Shown piece after piece: positions 17,289-26,351 of a stretch of 64,000 nt of DNA. Source of the DNA: an uncultured Alphaproteobacteria bacterium (GTDB lineage Bacteria; Pseudomonadota; Alphaproteobacteria; Rhizobiales; Rhizobiaceae); assembly GCA_929200315.1 (NCBI GenBank), contig CAKMZB010000001.1:122013-186012 (forward strand), given 5' to 3'. Below the pieces are notes generated by a model, which was not told the DNA's origin, did not search any database, and saw nothing but the letters and a program-made list of their open reading frames with translations. How positions within the stretch are numbered: the first letter of the stretch is position 1; every line of letters begins with the position of its first letter. Position numbers and translations under genes: made by a program.

Positions 17289-18827
17289 ATGGTTCAGGCA
17301 AATGGCAATGAAGGCCACATCTATCTCGGCACCGCCCGCAAGCCCGATGACACGCTCGCCGAGCCGCAGTGGCTGAACCTAAAACTCGCCAACCGCCACG
17401 GCCTCATCACCGGTGCCACCGGGACGGGCAAAACGGTTTCACTGCAAATCCTAACTGAGGGTTTTGCCAATGCCGGAGTGCCGGTCTTCTGCGCAGATGT
17501 GAAGGGCGATCTCTCTGGCCTCGCCATGGCGGGGGAGACGAAGGATTTTCTGGAAAAACGCGCCAACGACATCGGCCTTGAAGGCTATGGCTATGACGCG
17601 TTCCCAACTATTTTCTGGGACCTTTTCGGCGAGAAAGGCCACCCGATCCGCACCACGGTATCAGAGATGGGGCCGCTCCTGCTCTCACGCCTCATGGACC
17701 TCACAGACGCGCAGGAAGGAGTGCTCAACATCGCCTTCCGCCTTGCAGATGATGAAGGCATGGCGCTGCTCGACCTGAAGGATTTGCAGGCCCTGCTCGC
17801 TCATGTTTCCGAGCGGGCGAAAGAACTGTCAGCCCGCCTCGGCAATGTCTCCAAACAATCCGTTTCCGCCATCCAGCGCTCGCTTCTGGTGCTGGAAGAG
17901 CAGGGGGGCGATCATTTCTTTGGCGAACCGGCGCTGGAAATTGCAGACCTCATGCGCACCACCCGCGACGGACGCGGCATGGTGAATGTCCTTGCCGCCG
18001 ACAAGCTCATGATGTCGCCCCGCCTTTACGCGACATTCCTGCTCTGGCTTTTGTCGGAACTGTTCGAGGAACTCCCGGAAGTGGGCGATCCGGACAAGCC
18101 TCGTCTCGTCTTCTTCTTTGACGAAGCGCATTTGCTTTTTGACGACGCGCCGAAAATCCTTGTCGACCGCGTGGAGCAGGTGGTGAAGCTCATTCGCTCC
18201 AAGGGCGTTGGTGTCTATTTCGTCACCCAGAACCCGCTCGATGTGCCCGACGGCGTTCTCGCCCAGCTCGGCAATCGCGTTCAACACGCGCTCCGCGCTT
18301 ACACGCCCCGTGAACAGAAGGCGGTGAAGACGGCGGCGGAAACCTTCCGCCCCAATCCGGAATTTGACGCTGAAGACGTCATCTCAAATCTCGGTGTCGG
18401 CGAGGCTCTGGTCTCCACCCTTGCCAAAAAGGGCGTGCCTTCAATCGTGCAACGCACCCTCATTCGCCCGCCCCGCTCGCGCCTGGGCGTGCTCACTGAT
18501 GCTGAGCGACAAAAACTCATCAGTGCCTCTCCCGTCTCTGGCCAATATGATGAGGCACTGGATCGGGAATCGGCTTTTGAAATTCTCGCCAAGCGCGCCG
18601 AGGAAAGAGCAAAGGCTGAAGAGGAACAAGAGCGGCTGGAAGCGGAGGAAAAGGCACGGGAGACCGCCGCCCGCAAGGAAGAGCGCAAGACCACGGGTCG
18701 CAAACGCACGTCCAATCGCCAGTCCGTGACCGAAGCGGCGATGAAAAGCGCTGCCCGCTCCATCGCAACGCAAATTGGTCGCGCTTTGGTGCGCGGGCTT
18801 CTGGGTAGTTTGAAGCGGGGGCGCTAG
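17289..18827 (+). CDS. HerA-like ATPase, DUF853 (YjgR) family
   Basis: A 512-residue P-loop ATPase of the FtsK-HerA superfamily. Walker A GATGTGKT lies near residues 41-48, Walker B RLVFFFDEAHLLFDD near 275, and an Asn/Gln sensor region YFVTQNPLDVPDGVLAQLGNR near 310. The C-terminal 80 residues are a Lys/Arg/Glu-rich helix ending in MKSAARSIATQIGRALVRGLLGSLKRGR-like sequence, common in this family. The role is unproven; HerA relatives move DNA or protein through a hexameric ring. It ends 6 bp from the convergent dehalogenase gene. Confidence 0.82.
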   Translation: MVQANGNEGHIYLGTARKPDDTLAEPQWLNLKLANRHGLITGATGTGKTVSLQILTEGFANAGVPVFCADVKGDLSGLAMAGETKDFLEKRANDIGLEGYGYDAFPTIFWDLFGEKGHPIRTTVSEMGPLLLSRLMDLTDAQEGVLNIAFRLADDEGMALLDLKDLQALLAHVSERAKELSARLGNVSKQSVSAIQRSLLVLEEQGGDHFFGEPALEIADLMRTTRDGRGMVNVLAADKLMMSPRLYATFLLWLLSELFEELPEVGDPDKPRLVFFFDEAHLLFDDAPKILVDRVEQVVKLIRSKGVGVYFVTQNPLDVPDGVLAQLGNRVQHALRAYTPREQKAVKTAAETFRPNPEFDAEDVISNLGVGEALVSTLAKKGVPSIVQRTLIRPPRSRLGVLTDAERQKLISASPVSGQYDEALDRESAFEILAKRAEERAKAEEEQERLEAEEKARETAARKEERKTTGRKRTSNRQSVTEAAMKSAARSIATQIGRALVRGLLGSLKRGR

Positions 18828-18833
18828 GCGCGC

Positions 18834-19484
18834 CTACTCGGTCAGCGCACTCAAATCGCTGACTATCTTCGCCGGAGCCATATCGGGATACTCATCCGGC
18901 TGTCCGGTGCGATTGACCCAAATTGTGCGGAAGCCGAAGCGCGTCGCACCGGCAATGTCCCAGCGGTTAGAGGATTGGAAGGACACATCTTCCGGCAGGC
19001 AAGAAAAGGCGTTGCAGACCAACTGATAGGTCGCGCCGACGGTCTTGTACTGCCCCAGCTTGTCCACTGAAAGCACAGCATCAAACAACCCATCGAGACC
19101 GGCGGAGACGATTGCCGCGTCCAGCATCGTATCGGTGCCGTTTGAGAGGATTGATGTCTTTGCCCCGCTTTCCCGAAGGTTCTTGAGCACACTGGCAACC
19201 TCATCGTAGCAGTCCAATTCCATATAGGCGTCCATCAGATCATCGCGGACTGCCTTGTTTGCACTCGGCACTGCAGCGAAGGCAAAATCGAGCGCCTGCT
19301 CGGTGCAAGTCCAGAAATCCACATAGGTTCCGCTCATGGTACGAATCCATGTGTATTCGAGCTGCTTGTTGCGCCAGATTTCAGACAGGCGCGCTGCATC
19401 CGGACCGAGCCGTTCGGCATGACGGCGGACGGCAGAATGGACGTCGAACAGCGTGCCGTAAGCGTCGAATGCGTAAAATTTCAT
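18834..19484 (-). CDS. Haloacid dehalogenase, type II (HAD superfamily)
   Basis: A 216-residue HAD hydrolase. Motif I AFDAYGTLFDV holds the nucleophile aspartate near residue 8; motif II is SILSNGT; motif III/IV is SSNRWDIAGATRFGFRTIWVNRTG, the characteristic (S)-2-haloacid dehalogenase sequence with the SSNxWD signature. It hydrolyses L-2-haloacids to D-2-hydroxyacids, or acts on another small halo- or phospho-substrate. In the K-P motif the usual proline is replaced (YKTVGATYQL). Met codons at 19502, 19493 and 19484 are possible starts; the last gives the family-like MKFYAFDAYGTLFD. Confidence 0.82.
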   Translation of the reverse strand: MKFYAFDAYGTLFDVHSAVRRHAERLGPDAARLSEIWRNKQLEYTWIRTMSGTYVDFWTCTEQALDFAFAAVPSANKAVRDDLMDAYMELDCYDEVASVLKNLRESGAKTSILSNGTDTMLDAAIVSAGLDGLFDAVLSVDKLGQYKTVGATYQLVCNAFSCLPEDVSFQSSNRWDIAGATRFGFRTIWVNRTGQPDEYPDMAPAKIVSDLSALTE

Positions 19485-19584
19485 GGCGAACATCCCGACC
19501 AAACCGGCTTTGTGAAATATGATCGGGTATTTGTGAAAAAACGAGGTCCATTTTGCAATAAACCGGGGGTATTTCGGAACGCAT

Positions 19585-19617
19585 GCCGCACTGCGGCGTT
19601 GTGCAAATGACGCCGCA
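19585..19617 (+). promoter_or_regulatory. Overlapping alternative hairpins in the sodB leader
   Basis: Two mutually exclusive stems share the arm TGCGGC. The first is GCCGCA-C-TGCGGC (19585-19597); as RNA this needs a wider loop, as DNA it is a 13-bp operator-like palindrome. The second is TGCGGCGT-N10-ACGCCGCA (19592-19617), 8 perfect pairs. They lie 44 bp before the sodB start. Confidence 0.4.
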
Positions 19618-19661
19618 CAGGGATAAGTGCGCGCAGGTTTACAAATTTTCCGGAGATCAAA

Positions 19662-20264
19662 ATGGCTTTTTCGCTTCCCGACTTACCCTACGCCTATGAC
19701 GCGCTTGCGCCGCATATGTCTGCTGAGACCTTGGAGTTTCACCACGACAAACACCACAACGCCTATCTCGGCGCCATGACCACCATGATCGAGGGCACCG
19801 ACTATGCGAGTATGTCGCTGGAAGAGATCGTGCAGAAGTCCTTCAAGGCTGATCCCAAGCTCTTCAATCAAGCTGGCCAGTTCTACAATCACCTCCATTT
19901 CTGGAACTGGATGAGCCCCAATGGTGGCGGCAAGAAAATGCCCGGAGAGCTTGAAAAGGCTATCGAAAGTGACCTTGGCGGCTATGATAAATTCCGCGAG
20001 GACTTCATCAATGCCGGCAAAACGCAGTTCGGGTCCGGCTGGGCTTGGCTTGCTGTGAACAACGGCAAACTGGAAATCTCCAACGCCCCGAATGGTGAAA
20101 GCCCGCTCGCCCATGGCGCAAGCCCGATCCTCGGCTGCGATGTGTGGGAACATTCCTATTATATCGACTACCGCAACGCGCGGCCGAAATATCTGGAAGC
20201 CTTTGTTGATGAGCTGATCAACTGGGACTACGTCGCGCAGATGTATTCCAAGGCGACATCGTAA
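19662..20264 (+). CDS. sodB: Superoxide dismutase, Fe/Mn family
   Basis: A 200-residue Fe/Mn superoxide dismutase, which dismutates superoxide in the cytoplasm. Metal ligands are recognisable: His in LEFHHDKHH near residue 27, His in QFYNHLHFWNW near 78, and Asp and His in DVWEHSYYIDYRN near 160. The sequence is closer to the FeSOD group; metal specificity is not provable by eye. CGGAG is 8 bp before the ATG. A strong hairpin terminator follows at 20291. Confidence 0.95.
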   Translation: MAFSLPDLPYAYDALAPHMSAETLEFHHDKHHNAYLGAMTTMIEGTDYASMSLEEIVQKSFKADPKLFNQAGQFYNHLHFWNWMSPNGGGKKMPGELEKAIESDLGGYDKFREDFINAGKTQFGSGWAWLAVNNGKLEISNAPNGESPLAHGASPILGCDVWEHSYYIDYRNARPKYLEAFVDELINWDYVAQMYSKATS

Positions 20265-20290
20265 GAGTTTCTACAGACTAAGAAAATTGA

Positions 20291-20319
20291 GAGCCGTCCC
20301 ATGCGGGGCGGCTCTTTTT
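20291..20319. terminator. Rho-independent terminator after sodB
   Basis: GAGCCGTCCC pairs with GGGGCGGCTC around an ATGC loop with one G-T pair, followed by TTTTT. It ends where the convergent oligopeptidase gene stops, so it could serve both strands, although the T tract favours the plus strand. Confidence 0.85.
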
Positions 20320-22391
20320 CATGCCTTTCCGGCAGCCTTCAGGGCAAACGCATAGACCAACGCCACTTCCTCCAGATAGGCAAAGCGCCCGGTCTTACCG
20401 AAATGGCCGGAACCCATATTGGTTTTGAGCAGGATCGGCACTTTACCGTCTGTCTTTTCCCGCAGCTTGGCGACCCATTTCGATGGCTCCCAGTACTGCA
20501 CCCGTGGGTCTGTAAGACCCGACAGCGCGAAGATCGGCGGGTAGTCCTGTTCAACCACGTTGTCGTAAGGCGAATAAGCGGCGATACCGGCATATTCCTC
20601 AGCGCTTTCAATGGGATTGCCCCATTGGCTCCACTCGCCGGGCGTTAGGGGCAGCGTGTCGTCGAGCATGGTGTTGAGCACATCGACGAAGGGCACCTGT
20701 CCGATGATCCCGGCGAAGAGCGATGGCGCCATATTTGCTACCGCGCCCATGAGCAATCCGCCTGCAGATCCACCCAAAGCGACGATATTGCCGCGTGCCG
20801 TGAAACCCTCGTCAACCAGCATTTCGCCGGCTGCGATGAAGTCCAGGAAGGTGCGGATCTTGCCGCTCTTCTTGGTTTGCTCGTACCAGTTCCTGCCCAA
20901 CTCATCTCCACCGCGAATGTGGGCGGTGCAATAGACAAAACCACGGTCGACAAGGCTCAGCCGGTTGGCTGAGAAAGATGCGGACATCCCCATGCCATAG
21001 GAACCGTACCCGTAAAGCAGGCAAGGTGCAGAGCCATCGAGCTTTGTATCGCGGTGGTGCAGCACGGTCAGCGGTACCATCACACCATCCGTGGAAGGCG
21101 CGTGGAGACGGCGCACTACGTAGTCGCTGCTGTTGTGGCCGGAGGGAATCTCCTGCTCTTTCAGCAGTTTACGTTCACGGCCCTCCATATCGTATTGCCA
21201 GACCTGCGAGGGTGTAGAGGGCGAGGAATAGGTGAAGCGCAGGGTCTGCGTGTCGAATTCAAAGCCTGAGGAAATGCCGAGAGAATACGCCTCTTCTTTA
21301 AAGGCAATCGTGTGTTCTTCGCCGTCCGTCAGGCGGCGGATGATGATGCGGGGCAGTGCATTTTCGCGTTCCAGCCGCACCATATGGTCGGCGAAAACAA
21401 TAACGCTATCAATCAGCACTTCGGCCCGATGGGGGACAACTTCGCGCCAGTTCGATTCGTCCAGCGCGTCAACGGAAGCCTTCATAATGCGAAAGTTATC
21501 CGCACCGTCGGAATTGGTGGTGATGAAGGCCGAATCGCCGTGCATATCCAGCGAATATTCGTGACCCTCCCGGCGTTTAGCGATCAGTTTCAGAGGCTTG
21601 AGCGGGTCGTTGGCTGGTGTGAGGTAAACTTCGTCCTCATCATTCTGTCCGGTGTGAACAATCAGCCATTTTCCGTCGAGCGAACGCCCGACATGGACAT
21701 AGAAACGCGGGTCATTCTCTTGATAAATAAGAGTTTCTGCGCCCATCGGATCTTTGTGGAAGACCTGATTGGGGCGATGGTTCTCGTCCACCTTCACATA
21801 GACAAAACTCTCCCCATCCCCGCACCAAGCGAAAGATCCGACATCTTTTGTGATGTCCCCGCTGTCGGACTTATCCGCAAGATCGCGCAGACGCAGATGA
21901 TAATATTCTGACCCGTTTGTATCGACACTCCAGGCCAAGCGTGTGTGGTCGGGGGAGTGAGAAAGAGTGCCGAGGGAGAAGTAGTCGTGGCCATCGGCTT
22001 CGGTGGGGCCGTCGAAGAGCACGTCTTCGCCATCTGGGCCTCTGCGCAAATAACATGGATATTCAGCACCTTCGTCGTATTTTGACCAATAAGCAAAAGG
22101 ACCGTGCGGCGCGGGGACGGATGAATCATCCTGCTTGATGCGGCCTTTCAGCTCTTCAAACAGCGTCTCGCGCAGAGCCTCGGTGTCTGCCATCTGCGCT
22201 TTCTGATAGGCATTTTCCGCCTCTAGATAGGTGCGGATATCCTGCGGTAGGGCGGAAGGGTCGCGCATAACCTCCTGCCAGTTTTCCGCGCGCAGCCAGG
22301 TGTAATCATCCACCCGTGCAATGCCATGGATGGTGTTGGAAACAGGGCGTTTTTCTGCCTTAGGTGGGGTTTTCCCGAGATCGAAACTCAC
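20319..22391 (-). CDS. ptrB: Oligopeptidase B (S9 prolyl oligopeptidase family)
   Basis: A 690-residue cytoplasmic serine peptidase that cuts oligopeptides after basic residues. An N-terminal beta-propeller (about 1-400) starts with the family's DDYTWLRAENW and includes YYHLRLRDL and RSLDGKWLIVHTG. The C-terminal alpha/beta hydrolase domain has RGGDELGRNWYEQTKK, the nucleophile serine in ALGGSAGGLLMGAV, the aspartate region LSGLTDPRVQYWEPSKW and the histidine in GSGHFGKTGR. The start is GTG at 22391, 2 bp after the msrB stop, suggesting one transcript with msrB. Confidence 0.92.
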   Translation of the reverse strand: MSFDLGKTPPKAEKRPVSNTIHGIARVDDYTWLRAENWQEVMRDPSALPQDIRTYLEAENAYQKAQMADTEALRETLFEELKGRIKQDDSSVPAPHGPFAYWSKYDEGAEYPCYLRRGPDGEDVLFDGPTEADGHDYFSLGTLSHSPDHTRLAWSVDTNGSEYYHLRLRDLADKSDSGDITKDVGSFAWCGDGESFVYVKVDENHRPNQVFHKDPMGAETLIYQENDPRFYVHVGRSLDGKWLIVHTGQNDEDEVYLTPANDPLKPLKLIAKRREGHEYSLDMHGDSAFITTNSDGADNFRIMKASVDALDESNWREVVPHRAEVLIDSVIVFADHMVRLERENALPRIIIRRLTDGEEHTIAFKEEAYSLGISSGFEFDTQTLRFTYSSPSTPSQVWQYDMEGRERKLLKEQEIPSGHNSSDYVVRRLHAPSTDGVMVPLTVLHHRDTKLDGSAPCLLYGYGSYGMGMSASFSANRLSLVDRGFVYCTAHIRGGDELGRNWYEQTKKSGKIRTFLDFIAAGEMLVDEGFTARGNIVALGGSAGGLLMGAVANMAPSLFAGIIGQVPFVDVLNTMLDDTLPLTPGEWSQWGNPIESAEEYAGIAAYSPYDNVVEQDYPPIFALSGLTDPRVQYWEPSKWVAKLREKTDGKVPILLKTNMGSGHFGKTGRFAYLEEVALVYAFALKAAGKA

Positions 22392-22393
22392 CT

Positions 22394-22798
22394 CTATTTT
22401 TCGCCTTCAAGAGGTTCAAAATTCAGCGCAACACCGTTCATACAATAGCGCAAACCGGTGGGATTCGGGCCGTCTCTAAAGACGTGTCCTAAGTGCCCAT
22501 CACAATCAGCGCAGCGGATTTCTGTGCGTTTCATGAAGAGCTTACGGTCGGTTTTCTCAGTGACAGCCTCGCCCTCAAGCGGTGCGTAAAAGCTTGGCCA
22601 ACCGGTGCCGGAATCGAACTTGGCTTCCTGGGCAAAAAGTGGCTTGCCGCAACCAGCGCAAATGTATGTTCCATCACGCTTTTCATCGTTCAGCGGAGAG
22701 GTGAATGCACGCTCGGTGCCCTCTTCACGCAGCACGCGAAATTCTTCCGCCGTCAGCTCTTCACGCCATTGTTCCTCGGTCTTTTCAACCTTCGCCAT
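22394..22798 (-). CDS. msrB: Peptide-methionine (R)-S-oxide reductase
   Basis: A 134-residue MsrB that repairs methionine-R-sulfoxide in proteins. Two zinc CxxC pairs are visible ([11 protein letters not shown] and [14 protein letters not shown]), as is the catalytic region [13 protein letters not shown]. The length is normal for the free-standing form. It sits 68 bp after the last Mrp gene on the same strand and directly before oligopeptidase B. Confidence 0.96.
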   Translation of the reverse strand: MAKVEKTEEQWREELTAEEFRVLREEGTERAFTSPLNDEKRDGTYICAGCGKPLFAQEAKFDSGTGWPSFYAPLEGEAVTEKTDRKLFMKRTEIRCADCDGHLGHVFRDGPNPTGLRYCMNGVALNFEPLEGEK

Positions 22799-22866
22799 TG
22801 CCTGTTCTCCGGCTCAATTTGCTGCCTGGAAGGTAGGTAACGAGGGCGGGCCGCACAAGCGCTAAG

Positions 22867-24591
22867 CTAGCGAACATCCAGCAAATTCAACGCCAGAACG
22901 ACGGCGAAAAGGACGGCAAGCCAAAGCACCATCATCCCCGTCGGCAGCACCCGGGCAGCGACGCTGTTTGGCCCATAAATGGCCGCCAAGGCCCGCCCTG
23001 CACCGCTGGTGGTGGCATGAAAACCACGGGCGATTTCGCTCCAGATTGTCGAGACCAAGGCGCCGATAAAGCTAAAAATCGCAGGCGCAAATTTGCGGTA
23101 GGTCCAATCGAAATTAATGAGCGTTTCCCGCTTCATAGTGGGCAAAAGACCCGCGCGCAGAAGCAGCATAAAGGCAAGCACCGCAAAGAGAATGATCTGT
23201 CCGTAAGCCAGCACATGTGCGGTGGTGTAGGGCTCATAATGGACCGGGAAAGGCAGCATCGCATAAAGTGCGCCGGGTGCAGTGCCGATATAAAGACAAG
23301 CCGCCGCTGCAAGGCCCATGGCCAGCAGCATAGCGGGCGGAGCGTCCTTCACATCCCGTTTTGGCCCTGATTTCAAGAACATGGAATAGGGCACTTTCAG
23401 CGAGGTATGGGCGATTGTCGCCATTGAGGCGACGTAGAGTGCGAACCAGGCCCAATACTGCCCCGCATAGGCAGCCCCCTCGATGGTCATGGATTTCGTG
23501 CTGAAACCGGCGGTCAATGGCACAGATGCGATGGACGCTGCACCAATGATACAGAAAGCAAAAGTCAGCGGCATGGATCTTGCCAAGCCCCCAAGTTCGT
23601 TCGCTTTTCCCGTGCCTGTTCGATGGATCACCGCGCCGGCCGTCATGAAGAGCAGGCCTTGATAGAGAACCGAGGCAAACGCATGAGCAACCGCGCCGTT
23701 CAGTGCGATTTGCGTGCCGATTCCGATGCCCACAACCATGAAGCCAAGTTGGCTGTTCAGCGCATGGGCGAGAACCCGTCGCAGGTCGTTTTCAAGCAGC
23801 GCAAAGATGATCGGGAATAGCGCCATGACGACCCCAATCACGATCAGCAGATCCGTTCCCGGAAAGCCCCGCGCCAAGGCGTAGATTGCCATCTTGGTGG
23901 TGAAGGCGGAAAGGGCCACGGTGCCAGTGATAGTTGCCGCCGGATAGGCGTCCGGCAACCAGGCGTGGAGCAGCGGGAATGCGGCTTTCACGCCAAGGGC
24001 AACGAAGATTAGCCAAATGCCGGTGGACCAAGTCTCCGGCCCCGCGCCGGTGAGATTTTCAAAGGCAATGGAGCCGCTTGCCTGGTAGTGCATCGCGATA
24101 CCGGCGACCAGTACGATGCCAGAGCCGACTTGCACGAAAAGATAGCGCATCCCTGCACTGAAGGCTGCGTTGGTGCGGTTGGCCCAGATAAGGAAAACCG
24201 AGGAAAGCGCCGTGATTTCCCAATAGACAAAAAGCGCCACCAGATCCCCGGCCAGCACCGCGCCGATGGCAGCTCCGGCATAGAGCATCGTTGCAATCTG
24301 CTGCACCCGATCCCGCACCTGCGCTGCGTAGATTGCGACCAGAATTGCGGCGATGGAGAAGAGTGTTGAAAAGAGTGTCGAGAGCTTGTCGACGCGCATT
24401 AATTCCAACTCCAGCCCGGCAATGGAGATTGGGAGTCCGGTCTGCGCATTCCACGTGAGATAGAGCGCAACGGCGGGGGCGGCGATCGTGACCAGAACCC
24501 GCAGAATATTGGGCAGGAAGAGGAGCAGAATTGCGCCGATGAACAGCGGTGCCACAGGCGTCATCAGGAAGGGCAGTACAGTCTCAAACAT
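22867..24591 (-). CDS. Third MrpD/NuoL-like antiporter subunit
   Basis: A 574-residue polytopic membrane protein of the NuoL/M/N-MrpA/D family with about 14-16 hydrophobic segments. The conserved membrane glutamate lies in LFVYWEITALS near residue 128 and the lysine in ALGVKAAFPLLHAWLPDAYP near 215; both are needed for proton or cation movement in the family. It ends with an extra C-terminal helix pair beyond the usual MrpD length. It is the last gene of the operon and overlaps the stop of the small gene upstream by 8 bp. It is the most divergent of the three D-like paralogues here. Confidence 0.85.
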   Translation of the reverse strand: MFETVLPFLMTPVAPLFIGAILLLFLPNILRVLVTIAAPAVALYLTWNAQTGLPISIAGLELELMRVDKLSTLFSTLFSIAAILVAIYAAQVRDRVQQIATMLYAGAAIGAVLAGDLVALFVYWEITALSSVFLIWANRTNAAFSAGMRYLFVQVGSGIVLVAGIAMHYQASGSIAFENLTGAGPETWSTGIWLIFVALGVKAAFPLLHAWLPDAYPAATITGTVALSAFTTKMAIYALARGFPGTDLLIVIGVVMALFPIIFALLENDLRRVLAHALNSQLGFMVVGIGIGTQIALNGAVAHAFASVLYQGLLFMTAGAVIHRTGTGKANELGGLARSMPLTFAFCIIGAASIASVPLTAGFSTKSMTIEGAAYAGQYWAWFALYVASMATIAHTSLKVPYSMFLKSGPKRDVKDAPPAMLLAMGLAAAACLYIGTAPGALYAMLPFPVHYEPYTTAHVLAYGQIILFAVLAFMLLLRAGLLPTMKRETLINFDWTYRKFAPAIFSFIGALVSTIWSEIARGFHATTSGAGRALAAIYGPNSVAARVLPTGMMVLWLAVLFAVVLALNLLDVR

Positions 24592-24847
24592 CCTCGCTCA
24601 CCTCCTCCTCTTCAGTCTGATCGACTTTACCGTAATAGTCCTCACGCCGCGCAAAAATGGGGCGCAGGACACGTGCCAGGAGGATTGTGCCGCAGACCGT
24701 GAGAAAGGATACGACAGCATAGAAGCCCGGCATTTCAGCGACTTCCACCTTGTCGTAGCGCAGACCAAAAAGATCAGCGGCGACAAACACTGCACCCATC
24801 ACGACCAGCGCGACAATGATGTTTTTGAGGGTCACGCGGTCAGCCAT
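24584..24847 (-). CDS. Small membrane protein inside the Mrp operon
   Basis: An 87-residue protein with two hydrophobic segments (about residues 9-25 and 40-58) and an acidic C-terminal tail (DQTEEEEVSEDV). It overlaps both neighbours (the second D-like gene by 8 bp, the third by 8 bp), so it is certainly read as part of the operon. I do not recognise its family. Position and size suggest an accessory subunit of the antiporter complex linking the second and third D-like subunits. Confidence 0.75.
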   Translation of the reverse strand: MADRVTLKNIIVALVVMGAVFVAADLFGLRYDKVEVAEMPGFYAVVSFLTVCGTILLARVLRPIFARREDYYGKVDQTEEEEVSEDV

Positions 24848-26351
24848 TTGCGCCTCCGACAATCGGGGTGAGGAAAGCAACGATTTCGCCGGTATAGAAG
24901 AAGAGTACGAAGCAGCCGATTGCCGTTATTGCCGGGGGCAACCAGCAGAATAGCGGCGCTTCGGAGATGCGCTCACGCCAGCTTCCACCATGCAAGGCTT
25001 GCGCTTCCGGCGTGAAGAAACCGCGGGCAAAAACAGGTAGAAGATAGGCGACCGAAAGGAGCGACGACAGCATCAACACGCCCATCAGGATCAATTGATC
25101 AGTCTGTGCCGCACCCACCAGCAACATCCATTTTGACCAGGAGCCGACCAGCGGCGGGAGGCCGATAATCGAAAGCGAACCAATGCCAAAGGCGATGAAG
25201 GTGATCGGCATCGCTCGTCCAAGGCCTCGCATGTCTGAAATTTCAGTCTTGTGCGTCGCCACATAGATTGCACCTGCGCACATGAAGAGCGTGATCTTGC
25301 CCACCGCATGGGTGACGATATGCAGCCCGCCGCCAAGGGCTGCGGTGGAGTTCGCCATCGCCATGGCAAGTGTGATGTAGGACAGCTGCCCGACCGTCGA
25401 ATAGGCCAGCATCTTTTTCAAATTGTCCTGTCGCAAAGCCACAATGGACGCTGCCAGTATGGAAAAAGCGGCAACCCAAGTCAGCCAAACGCTTGCACCG
25501 GTGCTCGAGAGCGTATCGATACCAAAGACATAGACCCCGACTTTCAGCATCGAAAAAACGCCCGCCTTCACCACCGCAACGGCGTGAAGCAGGGCGGAAA
25601 CCGGGGTCGGCGCGACCATGGCTGCGGGCAGCCAGCGGTGGAATGGCATGAGCGCGGCCTTACCGATGCCGAAGGCGAAGAGGGCAAGGATGAAGGGCAG
25701 GAGGTTGTCTGAAACCTTGCCTGCCAGGAACCCACCTTCCACGAAATCGAGCGTGCCCGTGGCGGCGTAAGTCCAGATGATGCCCGTGAGCAAGAAGACG
25801 ATGGACGTACCCATCAGGATACCGAGATAGGTCCGTCCCCCGCGCCGCGCAGCATCATTCTCCTTATGTGCCACAAGCGGGTAGGTGGAGACTGTGAGGA
25901 GTTCGTAGAAAATAAACAAAGTCAGAAGGTTCGCCGCAAAAGCGATGCCCATGGTGGCGAAGATCGCAAAGGCAAAGCAGGCGAAGAACCGGGCGTGTTT
26001 TGTTTCATTGTTCCCGCGCATATAGCCGATGCCGTAGATATGCGTGAGGATCCAAAGGGACGAGGCAACGAGCGCGAAGACGGCCCCCAACGGCTCCACC
26101 TGAAAGGCAATTGTTAGCCCCGGTTGGAAGACAATCAGATCAAGCGCAAAGCTCTCACCACTGGCGAAACGCATGGCAATGACGGTTACCACAGCGAAGA
26201 TCGCGATGGTGAAGATGAAGGTCAGTCCGTCACGCAAATTGGGCATGGAGCGGAAGACGAGATTCCCCAGAGTTGCAGCCAGCGGCAGCAACATGGAAAG
26301 CAAGATCAGATCACCGGCTGAGGCCGTTTGGAGGATGTCCCATGGGTTCAT
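24840..26351 (-). CDS. Second MrpD-like antiporter subunit
   Basis: A 503-residue NuoM/MrpD-type membrane protein. The conserved glutamate lies in LFIFYELLTVSTYPLVAHK near residue 149; the lysine and broken-helix region is GIGKAALMPFHRWLPAAMVAPTPVSALLHAVAVVKAG near 225-262, including HRWLPAA, the best family signature. Its start overlaps the previous stop (ATGA). Together with its paralogues it would form parallel ion channels in the inner membrane. Confidence 0.88.
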   Translation of the reverse strand: MNPWDILQTASAGDLILLSMLLPLAATLGNLVFRSMPNLRDGLTFIFTIAIFAVVTVIAMRFASGESFALDLIVFQPGLTIAFQVEPLGAVFALVASSLWILTHIYGIGYMRGNNETKHARFFACFAFAIFATMGIAFAANLLTLFIFYELLTVSTYPLVAHKENDAARRGGRTYLGILMGTSIVFLLTGIIWTYAATGTLDFVEGGFLAGKVSDNLLPFILALFAFGIGKAALMPFHRWLPAAMVAPTPVSALLHAVAVVKAGVFSMLKVGVYVFGIDTLSSTGASVWLTWVAAFSILAASIVALRQDNLKKMLAYSTVGQLSYITLAMAMANSTAALGGGLHIVTHAVGKITLFMCAGAIYVATHKTEISDMRGLGRAMPITFIAFGIGSLSIIGLPPLVGSWSKWMLLVGAAQTDQLILMGVLMLSSLLSVAYLLPVFARGFFTPEAQALHGGSWRERISEAPLFCWLPPAITAIGCFVLFFYTGEIVAFLTPIVGGANG

